Shown: in pieces, positions 8,244 to 16,353 of the stretch
Layout: every line of letters begins with the position of its first letter
How positions within the stretch are numbered: position 1 is the first letter of the stretch
Assembly: GCF_021284765.1 (NCBI RefSeq)
Contig: NZ_CP089924.1
Span: 4,420,001-4,484,000 of the forward strand
Origin: Lysobacter sp. 5GHs7-4
GTDB taxonomy: Bacteria; Pseudomonadota; Gammaproteobacteria; Xanthomonadales; Xanthomonadaceae
Direction: 5' to 3'
Length of the DNA stretch: 64,000 nt
Notes under the pieces: generated by a model
The model's database searches: none
Told to the model about the DNA's origin: nothing
What the model saw: only the letters and a program-made list of their open reading frames with translations
Made by a program: the position numbers and the translations under genes

Positions 8244-8606
8244 ATGAGCCCTACCTCGACCGACGCCATGAAGGCCAACCTCGGCGAAGCCGGTACCCAC
8301 CTCAAGCAGGCGGCGGCCGATGCCGGCGAAGCGATCCGCGGCGCGGCCGGCGCGGCCGGCGACGAACTCAAGATCGGACGCGCCAACGTCAAGGCCGACC
8401 TGGCCGATGGCGCCCTGGCCGGCATCGCCGCGGCCGAGCACGCCGGCGGCGCGGCGCGCGAGCAAGTCGACGTGCTGATGGACAAGGGCCGCGACCTGAT
8501 CGAAAGCGCGGCCGATCTGGTGCGCGAACGTCCGCTGGCCTCGTTCGGCGTGGCCTTCGCGGCCGGCTTCATCATCGCCAAGCTCGCCCGCGGCAGCGAC
8601 AAGTAA
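8244..8606 (+). CDS. DUF883 (YqjD/ElaB-like) inner-membrane protein
   Basis: A 120-residue protein with a long charged, alanine-rich helical N-terminus and one C-terminal transmembrane helix (about residues 97-114, ending AKLARGS), preceded by the RERPLASFG motif typical of DUF883. E. coli YqjD, ElaB and YgaM have this layout, are tail-anchored in the inner membrane, and bind ribosomes in stationary phase. The start is supported by a good AGGAGAA site at 8234-8240. The next gene begins 8 bp downstream and encodes a YqjE-like protein, the same order as E. coli yqjD-yqjE, so this is the head of an operon that runs to at least 10786. Confidence 0.85.
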   Translation: MSPTSTDAMKANLGEAGTHLKQAAADAGEAIRGAAGAAGDELKIGRANVKADLADGALAGIAAAEHAGGAAREQVDVLMDKGRDLIESAADLVRERPLASFGVAFAAGFIIAKLARGSDK

Positions 8607-8614
8607 GCCCAGGC

Positions 8615-9214
8615 ATGCAAGCCACAGGGGACCCGCGCCCGCCGCAGCCGCCCGGCAGCGGCGGTGCCGACGCGCACCAGCCCGATGCCGGCGGACCGGA
8701 CGCCGCGAAGGCCGCACCGGACCTGCTGGAATCGCTGCGCGAATTGGGCGATACCGGCCGCGCCGGATTGGGCGCGGCCGGCGACACCGCCAAAGCCCTG
8801 CGCAGCCTGGTCGCGGCCGACATTTCGCTGGCGCGCAGCGCATTGGGCCGCGCGCTGGCGCTGATGGGCGTGGCGATCGCGTTCGGCGGCTCGGCCTGGC
8901 TGTTGCTGATGGCGACGCTGATCGTGTTCCTGAGCCGCACCCTGGGCATGCCGTGGTCGCTAGCCCTGCTGCTGAGCGCGCTGCTGAGTCTGGCGGTGAC
9001 GGCGTGGGCGGGCTGGCAGGCGGTGCGCTACTTCGAGCACACCCGCATGCAGGCCACGCGCCGGCAGTTGGCGCGGCTGGGCATCGGCGAGCTGGCCGAC
9101 GTCACGCCGACGCCGGGCTCGCCGGAATCGGCGCGCGATGCCGCGCGGCGCTGGCCGCCGGCCGGCCCGGGTGCCGGCAAGGACGACCGCGGCGTCGACC
9201 TGACGCCGCCCTGA
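8615..9214 (+). CDS. YqjE-like / holin-superfamily membrane protein
   Basis: A 199-residue protein with an N-terminal Pro/Ala/Gly-rich cytoplasmic part, an amphipathic segment (DLLESLRELG to ADISLARSAL, 35-85) and two adjacent transmembrane helices (about 88-112 and 116-136), then a basic cytoplasmic tail. The DISLARSALGRAL stretch before the first helix is characteristic of the YqjE/phage-holin superfamily (actinobacterial-type holin-X, holin superfamily III). It is almost certainly not a phage holin; it follows a YqjD-like gene as in enterobacteria. Function is unknown. Spacing of 8 bp upstream and 43 bp downstream supports cotranscription. Confidence 0.75.
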   Translation: MQATGDPRPPQPPGSGGADAHQPDAGGPDAAKAAPDLLESLRELGDTGRAGLGAAGDTAKALRSLVAADISLARSALGRALALMGVAIAFGGSAWLLLMATLIVFLSRTLGMPWSLALLLSALLSLAVTAWAGWQAVRYFEHTRMQATRRQLARLGIGELADVTPTPGSPESARDAARRWPPAGPGAGKDDRGVDLTPP

Positions 9215-9257
9215 TGCCGTTTGTTTCCGACCCACCGTCCAGACAGAGCGCACGCGC

Positions 9258-9662
9258 ATGAGCTTCGAACAACTGATCGCCAAGGTGCACCAGGCCGAGG
9301 ACGTGGTCGAAGCGCATGAGCGGCGCCTGGTCGCGCATCTGGACGTGATCAAGCAGTCCTGGCGCGAAGCCTGGACGCCGGGACGCATCGTGATCGCCGG
9401 GCTGGTCAGCGGCTTCGCGGTCGGCCGCGCCGAGCCGCTGCGCGTGGCGGCCAAGAGCGGCGGCATGATGCAGATGATCTCGATGCTGTCCAGCCTGTTC
9501 GCCGGCGGTAGCGCCGGCGTGGCGGCCAGCCAGGCCGAACGCGCGGCCGACAACACCGAAACCGTCGCCGCGGCGGTCGAGGAAGGCGAGGAAGCCGCCG
9601 TGGCGCGCGCCGAGGCGACGGTGCAAGCTGTGCGTTCCACCGCCGATCCGATCGACTTTTGA
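9258..9662 (+). CDS. Small envelope protein of the yqjDE-type operon, unknown function
   Basis: A 134-residue protein. Residues 1-40 form a charged helix (EQLIAKVHQAEDVVEAHERR), 41-57 a short hydrophobic stretch (GRIVIAGLVSGFAVGRA), and 65-90 a Met/Ser/Gly-rich stretch that could insert in the membrane; the C-terminal part is acidic and alanine rich. The position, third after YqjD- and YqjE-like proteins, corresponds to E. coli yqjK, but sequence similarity is not evident by eye. The stop codon overlaps the TTG start of the next gene (TTGA), so translation is probably coupled. Confidence 0.65.
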   Translation: MSFEQLIAKVHQAEDVVEAHERRLVAHLDVIKQSWREAWTPGRIVIAGLVSGFAVGRAEPLRVAAKSGGMMQMISMLSSLFAGGSAGVAASQAERAADNTETVAAAVEEGEEAAVARAEATVQAVRSTADPIDF

Positions 9663-10786
9663 ACGCGTCCGCCGAGCACGAACCCGAACCCGCCGCCGAC
9701 GCGCCCGCGCCGGCCGACGACGAACCGCACGCACCCGCGCCGCCGCGACCGCGCGCGCCGGCCTCTATGGTGGTGCTGGCGACGCTGGCGGTGGGCGCCA
9801 CCCTGTGGGCGGCGCAGGCGCTGATCCTGCCGATCCTGCTGTCGGCGTTCTTCGCCCTGATCGGCAACCCGATCATCCGCGGCCTGCGCAAGCTGTGGCT
9901 GCCGCGTTTCGCCGCGGCGCTGCTGGTGCTGATCGGCGGTCTGGCCGCGGCCGGGCTGCTGGCCAACCAGTTGATCGAACCGGCCGGCGAGTGGGTGCGG
10001 CAGGTGCCGCGCGAGATGAAGCAACTCGCGCCCAAGCTGCGCGAGATGACCAAGCCCATGCAGGAGGCCAACCGCGCCGCGCAGAACATCGCGCGCGCGG
10101 CCGGCGGCGAGAGCACGGCCAAGCCGGTGCAGGTGGTCAAGACCGAGCTCAACGACCCTTACAAGTCGCTGACGTCCACGCCCAAATACGTGGCCTCGGT
10201 GCTGGCGGTGGTGCTGCTGACGTTCTTCTTCATGGTCTACGGCGAAAGCCTGCAGCGCAACGCGATCAGCCTGCTGCCCGGCTTGCGCGAACGCAAGATC
10301 ACCGTCGACATCCTGCATTCGATCGAGCGCGAGATCTCGCGCTACGTGCTCACCATCAGCCTGATCAACACCGCGCTGGGCCTGGCCCTGGCCGGGGCCT
10401 TGTTCTGGCTGGGCGTGCCGCTGCCGGAGGCGCTGCTGTGGGGCACGATGGCGGCGATCCTGAACTTCGCGCCGTACGTGGGCCCGCTGATCGGCATGGT
10501 GACCATGCTGCTGATGGGTTTCGTCGCTTTCGACGAGGCCTGGCGCGCGCTGCTGCCGGCCGGCCTGTACCTGGTGCTGCATACCATCGAGGGCCAGATC
10601 GTCACGCCGATCGTGCTGGGCCGGCGCATGCGCCTGTCGCCGCTGGTGCTGATCCTGGCGCTGATGTTCTTCGGCTGGCTGTGGGGCATCGTCGGCCTGC
10701 TGCTGGCGGTGCCGATGCTGGTGTGCGTGAAACTGGTGCTGGCGCGCATCGAAGGCCTGGAGAAGTGGTCCAAGCTGCTGGAGTGA
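9659..10786 (+). CDS. PerM/AI-2E-family transporter
   Basis: A 375-residue polytopic protein of the UPF0118 (AI-2E exporter-like, PerM/TqsA) family. After a 36-residue Pro/Ala-rich N-terminus there are two helices (about 38-85), a long amphipathic region (95-165), and five or six helices (180-355). Family marks include GNPIIRGLRK, the E-x-E-ISRYVL segment, the conserved NFAPYVGPLIG loop and the EGQIVTPIVLGRRMRLSPLVLI motif. Family members export autoinducer-2 or small solutes, or act as antiporters; the substrate here is unknown. The TTG at 9659 overlaps the previous stop; an in-frame ATG at 9767 is a possible alternative that would remove the Pro/Ala extension. Confidence 0.85.
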   Translation: MNASAEHEPEPAADAPAPADDEPHAPAPPRPRAPASMVVLATLAVGATLWAAQALILPILLSAFFALIGNPIIRGLRKLWLPRFAAALLVLIGGLAAAGLLANQLIEPAGEWVRQVPREMKQLAPKLREMTKPMQEANRAAQNIARAAGGESTAKPVQVVKTELNDPYKSLTSTPKYVASVLAVVLLTFFFMVYGESLQRNAISLLPGLRERKITVDILHSIEREISRYVLTISLINTALGLALAGALFWLGVPLPEALLWGTMAAILNFAPYVGPLIGMVTMLLMGFVAFDEAWRALLPAGLYLVLHTIEGQIVTPIVLGRRMRLSPLVLILALMFFGWLWGIVGLLLAVPMLVCVKLVLARIEGLEKWSKLLE

Positions 10787-10889
10787 GGCCGCAGGCCGAG
10801 GCGTCGAGTGCCGCGTGGCACACAGCTTGTGAGTGAAAACCCCTACGCGCCTCGCGCGGGAAAACCGCGGCCGTGCGCGCATTAGGCGC

Positions 10890-10895
10890 TAAAAT
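10890..10895 (+). promoter_or_regulatory. -10 hexamer, probable leaderless start of the HAD gene
   Basis: TAAAAT (five of six matches to TATAAT) ends exactly 6 nt before the ATG at 10902, which places the expected transcript start on the start codon. No Shine-Dalgarno sequence and no clear -35 hexamer are present. Confidence 0.55.
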
Positions 10896-10901
10896 GGCGC
10901 G

Positions 10902-11633
10902 ATGACTTTCCCCGTCCGCGCCATCACCCTCGACCTCGACGACACCTTGTGGCCGATCGCGCCGGTGATCGTGCATGCCGAACGCGCGCTGGGCGACTGG
11001 TTGCGCGAACACGCGCCGCGCACCGCGCAGCGCTGGCCGGCCGAGGCCATGCGCACGCTGCGCGACCAGATCGCCGCCGAGCATCCGCACCTGGCGCACG
11101 ACTTCACCCACCAGCGCAAGCTCACCCTGGAGCGCATGCTGCGCGAGGCCGGCGACGACACGGCGCTGGTCGCGCCCGCGTTCGAGGTGTTCTTCAACGC
11201 GCGCTGCGAGGTCCGCCACTACGACGACAGCGTGGCCGCGCTGGAGCGCATGGCCGCGCGTCTGCCGCTGGCCGCGCTGAGCAACGGCAACGCCGATCTG
11301 CAGCGCATCGGCCTGATGCATCTGTTCCGCTTCCAGCTGGGCGCGCGCGAGCACGGCGAGGCCAAGCCCGCGGCGAGCATCTTCCACGCCGCCTGCGCGC
11401 GTTTGGACTGCGAGCCGCAGCACGTGCTGCACGTGGGCGACGACATCGAGCTGGACGTGGTCGGCGCGCATCGCGCCGGGCTGCGCAGCTGCTGGATCAA
11501 CCGCCTCGACGAGGCAGGCCGCCGCCGCGAATGGCCGCACGCCGGCCTGCGCCCCGACCTCGAATTCGACACCCTCGCCGCGCTCGCCGACTGGCTGGAC
11601 GCGGCCCAGACCCCGGACACCGCCGCCGCATGA
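10902..11633 (+). CDS. yigB: HAD-family phosphatase, YigB-like
   Basis: A 243-residue haloacid dehalogenase superfamily hydrolase. Motif I is DLDDTLWP (residues 10-17) with nucleophile Asp10 and general acid Asp12; motif II is the Ser in ALSNGNAD near 127-134; motif III/IV is a Lys near 150 (GEAKPAASIF) and GDDIELDVVGA near 178. An alpha-helical cap (20-100) places it in subfamily I. The DDTLWP signature and length match E. coli YigB, which dephosphorylates the riboflavin precursor 5-amino-6-(5-phosphoribitylamino)uracil and FMN; substrate specificity is inferred. It overlaps the next gene by four bases (ATGA), indicating coupled translation. Confidence 0.8.
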   Translation: MTFPVRAITLDLDDTLWPIAPVIVHAERALGDWLREHAPRTAQRWPAEAMRTLRDQIAAEHPHLAHDFTHQRKLTLERMLREAGDDTALVAPAFEVFFNARCEVRHYDDSVAALERMAARLPLAALSNGNADLQRIGLMHLFRFQLGAREHGEAKPAASIFHAACARLDCEPQHVLHVGDDIELDVVGAHRAGLRSCWINRLDEAGRRREWPHAGLRPDLEFDTLAALADWLDAAQTPDTAAA

Positions 11634-13012
11634 ACCTGCCCCTGGGCTTTACCGATTCCGCCACCGACGCGCTGCCGCTGCACCTGGTCGCACGCACCGA
11701 CTTCGCCGCCTGGCACGCGACGCTGCCGCCGGCCAGCGCGGCCTGGGTGACGGCGCAGGGCTACGAGGCCGCGGCCGGCACGCTGCTGACCCTGCCCGGT
11801 GCCGACGGCGGCCTGGGCGGCGCGGTGCTGGGCATCGGCGATGCGCTGGATCCGTATTCCTATGGCCATGCCGCGTTCGGCCTGCCGCTGCGCACCTGGC
11901 GCGTGGCCGGCACGCACGACACCGCGACCCTGGCGGCGCTGCGCCTGGGCTGGGGCCTGGGCAGCTACCGCTTCAGCCGCTACAAGCAACCGCCGCGCGC
12001 ACCGGCGCGCCTGCTGGTCGAACGCGACGACGCCGAAACCGACGACCTGATCGCCGCCTGCCTGCGCGTGCGCGACCTGATCAACACGCCGACCGAACAC
12101 ATGGGCCCGGAGCAGCTGGAAGCGGTGGCGCGCGAGATCGCGCAACGCCACGGCGCGCAGATCGACGCGGTGACCGGCGACGAACTGCTGAGCCAGAACT
12201 TCCCCGCCATCCACGCCGTCGGCCGCGCCTCGCACCGCGCGCCGCGCCTGATCCGCCTGCGCTGGGGCGACGAGGCGCATCCGCACGTGGCGCTGGTCGG
12301 CAAGGGCGTGTGCTTCGACACCGGCGGCCTGGACCTGAAGCCGGCCGACGGCATGCGCAACATGAAGAAGGACATGGGCGGCGCCGCGCACGCGATCGCC
12401 CTGGCCGAGCTGGCGATGGCGCGCAAGCTGCCGCTGCGCATCACCCTGCTGGTGCCGGCGGTGGAGAACGCGGTCGGCCCCGACGCGTTCCGGCCTGGCG
12501 AAGTCATCGCCACGCGCCAGGGCATCAGCGTGGAGATCGACAACACCGACGCCGAGGGTCGCGTGGTGCTATGTGATGCGCTGACCTATGCCGGCGAACT
12601 CTCGCCCGCGCTGGTGCTGGATTTCGCCACCCTGACCGGCGCGGCGCGCATCGCGCTGGGCCCGGACCTGCCGGCGCTGTACAGCAACGACGAGGCGCTG
12701 GCCCAGCGCTGGCTCGACGCCGGCCTGCAGCAGCGCGATCCGCTGTGGCGCATGCCGCTGTGGCGCCCGTACCTGCGCTATCTCACCAGCGCCATCGCCG
12801 ACATCGCCAACGGTGGGCCGTCGAAGATGGCCGGTTCGGTCACCGCGGCGCTGTACCTGGAGCGCTTCGTGCCGGCCGCCCTGCCCTGGGCGCACCTGGA
12901 CGTGTACAGCTGGAACGACGCCGACCGCCCGGGCCGTCCCGCCGGCGGCGAGGCGCAAGGCCTGCGCGCGGCCTACGCGCTGCTGAAATCCCAGAGCGGC
13001 TCGACGCCTTAA
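11630..13012 (+). CDS. M17 leucyl aminopeptidase family protein
   Basis: A 460-residue cytosolic di-zinc aminopeptidase. The family signature NTDAEGR is at 305-311; likely metal and catalytic residues are Lys225 (VGKGV), Asp230, Lys237 (LDLKP), Asp248 (KDMGGAA), Asp307, Glu309 and Arg311. The N-terminal domain (1-150) is shorter and divergent relative to PepA, as in the PepB-like M17 branch that Xanthomonads carry in addition to PepA. It removes N-terminal residues from peptides; hexameric assembly is expected from the family. The ATG at 11630 is inside the stop of the HAD gene, so the two are translationally coupled. Longer in-frame starts exist upstream inside the HAD gene but are rejected. 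Confidence 0.88.
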   Translation: MNLPLGFTDSATDALPLHLVARTDFAAWHATLPPASAAWVTAQGYEAAAGTLLTLPGADGGLGGAVLGIGDALDPYSYGHAAFGLPLRTWRVAGTHDTATLAALRLGWGLGSYRFSRYKQPPRAPARLLVERDDAETDDLIAACLRVRDLINTPTEHMGPEQLEAVAREIAQRHGAQIDAVTGDELLSQNFPAIHAVGRASHRAPRLIRLRWGDEAHPHVALVGKGVCFDTGGLDLKPADGMRNMKKDMGGAAHAIALAELAMARKLPLRITLLVPAVENAVGPDAFRPGEVIATRQGISVEIDNTDAEGRVVLCDALTYAGELSPALVLDFATLTGAARIALGPDLPALYSNDEALAQRWLDAGLQQRDPLWRMPLWRPYLRYLTSAIADIANGGPSKMAGSVTAALYLERFVPAALPWAHLDVYSWNDADRPGRPAGGEAQGLRAAYALLKSQSGSTP

Positions 13013-13393
13013 GCCACCGCCCCCGCGGCCGTGGACACCGACGCTAGCGACGGTGTCTGGCCGTCCTGCGCGTGCGCGTGCCGCAACCAGACCGCCATCG
13101 CGGGCGTCCGCTCAGCGACGCGCGCGTCACGGTGAACGCACCGGTCCGCCGGCGGCGTGCGGCTGCCGACGTTTTTCGCACGCTGAATGGGCGCGATTTA
13201 TCACCTTTTCCAAACCTGAAATGTGTAAATTGCCTTGAGGTAGCCCGCCACTGATCGGCCGCCCGATGGCCGTACCGTGATCGCCACCGCGTGAATCCCC
13301 GAGGCGTCGGACGCCGCGGGGCCGGTGCGACGGCTGCCATGGGTACGCAAGCAAGCGCCAGCGCCCTGGCGCCGGGTTCAAGGAGGAAGGGGA
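13013..13393. other. Intergenic region with hairpin and AT-rich patch
   Basis: Contains an imperfect inverted repeat at 13034-13057 (GACACCG/CGGTGTC arms with an inner CGC/GCG) without a T tract, possibly a terminator for the aminopeptidase operon. An AT-rich patch at about 13196-13235 (ATTTATCACC..., TGTGTAAATTG) is the likely promoter area of the secreted protein gene, but no -35/-10 pair is convincing. Confidence 0.4.
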
Positions 13394-15265
13394 ATGCGGG
13401 ATCACGCGACGCGCCGGCTCGGCGCCTTGGGCTTAGCCGTGGCCGCGGCGATATGCGCGCCCAACGCCGCCGCACAGGTGCAACGCACCTTCGTCAATCT
13501 GGGGTTCGAGCAGCCGGCGCTGACCGGCAGCAGCTGCTATCTGATCATTTCGGCCGACGTGGTGCCGGGCTGGAACACCGACCACCCCGCCAATGTCGTC
13601 GGCGGCACCTGCACCCTGGCCGGTCAGCCGGGCGGCGCGGCGATCAACGGCCCCATCGAGATCTGGCGCGGCCCCAGCTTCAGCAGCGTGCCGCCGCGCG
13701 CCGGCAATCAGCACGCCGAACTCAACGCCTACACCGCATCGCGCCTGTCGCAGACGATCTGTCTGACCAATGGCGAGCGCGTGGACTGGCGGCTCAGCCA
13801 CCGCGGCCGCAACAGCAACGTCACGCCGGACGTCATGAACTTCAACATCGACAGCACCACCAACACGGTGGCGGTGCTGTCCAGCACCACCGTGGCCGGC
13901 GGCGCTCCGGTCTGCCTGGACAGCGGCAGCGTCGACAACCTCAGCTGCACCGTCGGGGCCGGCGGCAACGGCTGGGCCGATTACTCGGGCAGCTTCAACT
14001 GGAACGGCACCAGCGGCAACCACAACTTCGGCTTCCAGGCCGTGGGCGGCGGCGGCTCCGGCAACTTCCTCGACGACATCCAGATCACGCTGCGCCCTTA
14101 TCTGGAATTCGACCCCATCACCTACACCACCCGCGAAGGCCAGGCCGTGCCCTCGCTGCCCACCATCCGCATCACCGGCACCGTGCCGGCCGGCGGCATC
14201 ACCGTGCTGGTCAACGTCACCGGCGGCACCGCGACCTCCGGCAGCGACTACACGGCCGGCGCCAACGTCAACGTGGCGATTCCCGCCGGCACCTACGACG
14301 ACAACCGCTTCGCGATACCGATCACCATCACCGACGACAACGTGATCGAGGACAACGAGACCGTGCTGGTGCAGGTGTTGCCCAACGCCGCCGCGTACAC
14401 GCTGGCCTCCACCACCACCTGCGGCAGCGCGACGGTGCAGAACACCGCCACGCTCACCATCCTCGACAACGACGTCGACCTGCGCGTGACCAAGAGCAAC
14501 AGCGGCAATGCGACACCGCCCGCTGGCGGCACCACGCAGTTCACCGTCGCCTACACCAACAACACCGCCAAGCCCACGGTCGGCGACACCACCGCGCACG
14601 ATGCGGTGGCGACCATCGCCGACGCGGTGCCGGCGGGGCTCACCTTCACCAGTTGGACCTGCGCCGGCAGCAACGGCGGCGTGTGCCCGGCGGCCAGCGG
14701 CAGCGGCGCGATCGCCGGCAGCGCGACCCTGCCGGCGGGCACCGGCGGCGTCGCTGGCGGCACGGTCACTTACACCATCAACGCCACCCTCGGCGCGACC
14801 CAGTGCACCGCGGTCACCAACAACGCCTCGATCGCGACCAACACGCCTCTGGCCGAAGGCGCGTCGGCGCAGGCCGGGTTCGTCACGCCGGTGCCCGGCG
14901 GCAGCGTCAACAACGCCGCCACCGCCCTGGTCGATCCGCTGTGCGCCGATCTGACGATGACCAAGAGCGAGAGCGGCAACCCGACGACTTACACGCCGGG
15001 CGCGACCACCACCTACACCTTGCAGGCCTGCAACCAGACCGGTCCGGACGGCGCCACCGGCGCCACCATCAACGACTCGCTGCCCAACGGCGTGACCCTG
15101 ACCGCGCCCTGGACCTGCAGCGGCACCGGCGGCGGCACCTGCCCGGCTAGCGGCGGCAGCATCGGCGGCAACACGGTGGCGATCGCCGGCGTGAACCTGC
15201 CGGTCGGCGCCTGCGTCAACGTGCTGGTGCCGGTGATCTTCAGCGCCAATCCCGCGGCGTACTGA
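13394..15265 (+). CDS. Secreted Calx-beta / DUF11 repeat protein
   Basis: A 623-residue exported protein. Residues 1-28 are a signal peptide ending PNAAAQ. Residues 30-235 (starting QRTFVNLGFEQPAL) form a beta-rich, probably carbohydrate-binding or adhesin-like domain with scattered cysteines. Residues 240-355 fit a Calx-beta domain (GTATSGSDYT, then TITDDNVIEDNETVLV, closing TLTILDND). Two DUF11-like repeats follow, each opening with DLRVTKSNSG or DLTMTKSESG (about 357 and 515) and holding paired cysteines; the last stops soon after a short beta-strand. Such architectures are typical of surface-exposed adhesive proteins. No LPXTG, autotransporter or PEP-CTERM tail is visible. The start is set by a strong AGGAGG site at 13381-13386; a longer frame beginning at 13325 lacks a signal peptide at its start. 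Confidence 0.8.
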   Translation: MRDHATRRLGALGLAVAAAICAPNAAAQVQRTFVNLGFEQPALTGSSCYLIISADVVPGWNTDHPANVVGGTCTLAGQPGGAAINGPIEIWRGPSFSSVPPRAGNQHAELNAYTASRLSQTICLTNGERVDWRLSHRGRNSNVTPDVMNFNIDSTTNTVAVLSSTTVAGGAPVCLDSGSVDNLSCTVGAGGNGWADYSGSFNWNGTSGNHNFGFQAVGGGGSGNFLDDIQITLRPYLEFDPITYTTREGQAVPSLPTIRITGTVPAGGITVLVNVTGGTATSGSDYTAGANVNVAIPAGTYDDNRFAIPITITDDNVIEDNETVLVQVLPNAAAYTLASTTTCGSATVQNTATLTILDNDVDLRVTKSNSGNATPPAGGTTQFTVAYTNNTAKPTVGDTTAHDAVATIADAVPAGLTFTSWTCAGSNGGVCPAASGSGAIAGSATLPAGTGGVAGGTVTYTINATLGATQCTAVTNNASIATNTPLAEGASAQAGFVTPVPGGSVNNAATALVDPLCADLTMTKSESGNPTTYTPGATTTYTLQACNQTGPDGATGATINDSLPNGVTLTAPWTCSGTGGGTCPASGGSIGGNTVAIAGVNLPVGACVNVLVPVIFSANPAAY

Positions 15266-15329
15266 CGCCTTCCCGCCCGCCAAGCCCGGCCCGCACTCGC
15301 TGCGGCCTGGGCCTGGTCGTAAGGTCCGC

Positions 15330-15358
15330 TTGCTTTACTCTGAAATCCAGAGTACTTT
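15330..15358 (+). promoter_or_regulatory. Promoter with a palindromic operator in its spacer
   Basis: TTGCTT (15330-15335) and TACTTT (15353-15358) are 17 bp apart. The spacer contains the perfect inverted repeat TACTCTG-aaatc-CAGAGTA (15336-15354), overlapping both elements. This is a typical repressor site; the small winged-helix regulator encoded second in the operon is the obvious candidate to bind it. Confidence 0.6.
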
Positions 15359-15385
15359 GCAAACACCTTCCACCGACCCGCCGCC

Positions 15386-15952
15386 ATGACCCGAGACGAA
15401 CTGCAGAGCAACCTGGACTACGTGGCCCGCGCCGTGCGCAAGCGCGAGCGCCCGCCCGGCGTGCCGGCGATCTACTTCCTGTGGGCACCGCTGGTGCTGA
15501 TCGGCTTCGCCCTGCCGGATTGGGCGCCGCATGCGGCCGGGCTGTATTGGTTCATCGCCTGCATCGGCGGCGGCGCGCTCAGCGTCTGGCTGTCGATGCG
15601 CGACGAGCGCGTGCACGGCGTGATCGACCGCGAACGCAGCCGCCGTTACGGCTTCCACTGGCTGGTGGCCGGCGTCGCATTCGGGCTGACCGCGTTGCCG
15701 ATCGCCCTGGGCCGCTACGAGATCCAGACCGTCGCCAACTTTCTGCTGACCGGCGGCACCGTCTACGCATTGGCCGGCGTGCACATGGATCGTCCGATCC
15801 TGTGGAGCGGCCTGATCATGTATGCCGCCTACGCCGCGATGATGCTGTTCTCGCCGCCGTATGCCTGGACCTTCGCCGGTATCGCGACCGCGGCCGGACT
15901 GACCTGGGCCGGCATTTCCGCGCAGCGTCGCAGGGGCGGAGCGTCGCAATGA
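15386..15952 (+). CDS. Membrane protein paired with a winged-helix regulator
   Basis: A 188-residue protein of unknown function. A charged N-terminus (MTRDELQSNLDYVARAVRKRE) is followed by four or five transmembrane helices: about 28-46, 51-68, 92-110, 114-134 and 140-175. No catalytic motif was seen. Its gene follows an operator-containing promoter with a 27-nt leader and overlaps the regulator gene by four bases (ATGA), so the two are translated together. Such small membrane protein plus PadR/HTH_34 regulator pairs often precede export genes; here an HlyD/ABC operon follows. The function is inferred only from context. Confidence 0.7.
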   Translation: MTRDELQSNLDYVARAVRKRERPPGVPAIYFLWAPLVLIGFALPDWAPHAAGLYWFIACIGGGALSVWLSMRDERVHGVIDRERSRRYGFHWLVAGVAFGLTALPIALGRYEIQTVANFLLTGGTVYALAGVHMDRPILWSGLIMYAAYAAMMLFSPPYAWTFAGIATAAGLTWAGISAQRRRGGASQ

Positions 15953-16257
15953 AGGCGCTGGCGGCTCTCGATCCTGAGTTCGAGCACCGCGTGCGCCTGG
16001 CGATCGCGGTGCTGCTGATGCGCCACGACGAGATCAGCTTCGCCGCGTTCAAGCAGCAGCTTCAGCTCACCGACGGCAACCTCGGCGCGCAGCTGCGGCG
16101 GTTGGAGGAGGCGGGCTATCTCGCCTTGCGCCGCGACTTCGTCGAACGCAAACCGGTGACCTGGTACCGCATGACCGACAGCGGCCGCGGCGCGCTGGAA
16201 CGCCACCTGGGCGCGCTGCAGTCGATGATCGCGGCGGCCGGCAGCGGCGCGCCCTAG
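15949..16257 (+). CDS. Small winged-helix transcriptional regulator (HTH_34 type)
   Basis: A 102-residue DNA-binding protein consisting of a single winged-helix domain. The order is a helix (EFEHRVRLAIAVLLM), the HTH (DEISFAAFKQQLQLTDGNLGAQLRRLEEAGYL, about 27-58), and a wing (LRRDFVERKPVTWYRMTDSGRGAL, 60-83), followed by a dimerisation helix. The LTDGNL and TWYRMTDSGR motifs are characteristic of the PF13601 family, MarR-like repressors of membrane protein or efflux genes. It overlaps the membrane protein gene upstream and probably autoregulates through the palindrome at 15336-15354. It may also act on the export operon that starts 97 bp downstream. Confidence 0.85.
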   Translation: MKALAALDPEFEHRVRLAIAVLLMRHDEISFAAFKQQLQLTDGNLGAQLRRLEEAGYLALRRDFVERKPVTWYRMTDSGRGALERHLGALQSMIAAAGSGAP

Positions 16258-16353
16258 CGCCGCCGCAGCCTGCTGACAGATTCTGACTTCCGGCAGGTTG
16301 GCGCCTGAACGGCCTACGGTCACACTAGGCACACTTTTTCGTCCGGTTGGGAT

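Noticed and set aside
8615..9214. Phage holin as evidence of a prophage
   Set aside because: The holin-like fold belongs to the YqjE family and neighbours are chromosomal envelope genes; no phage gene is present.
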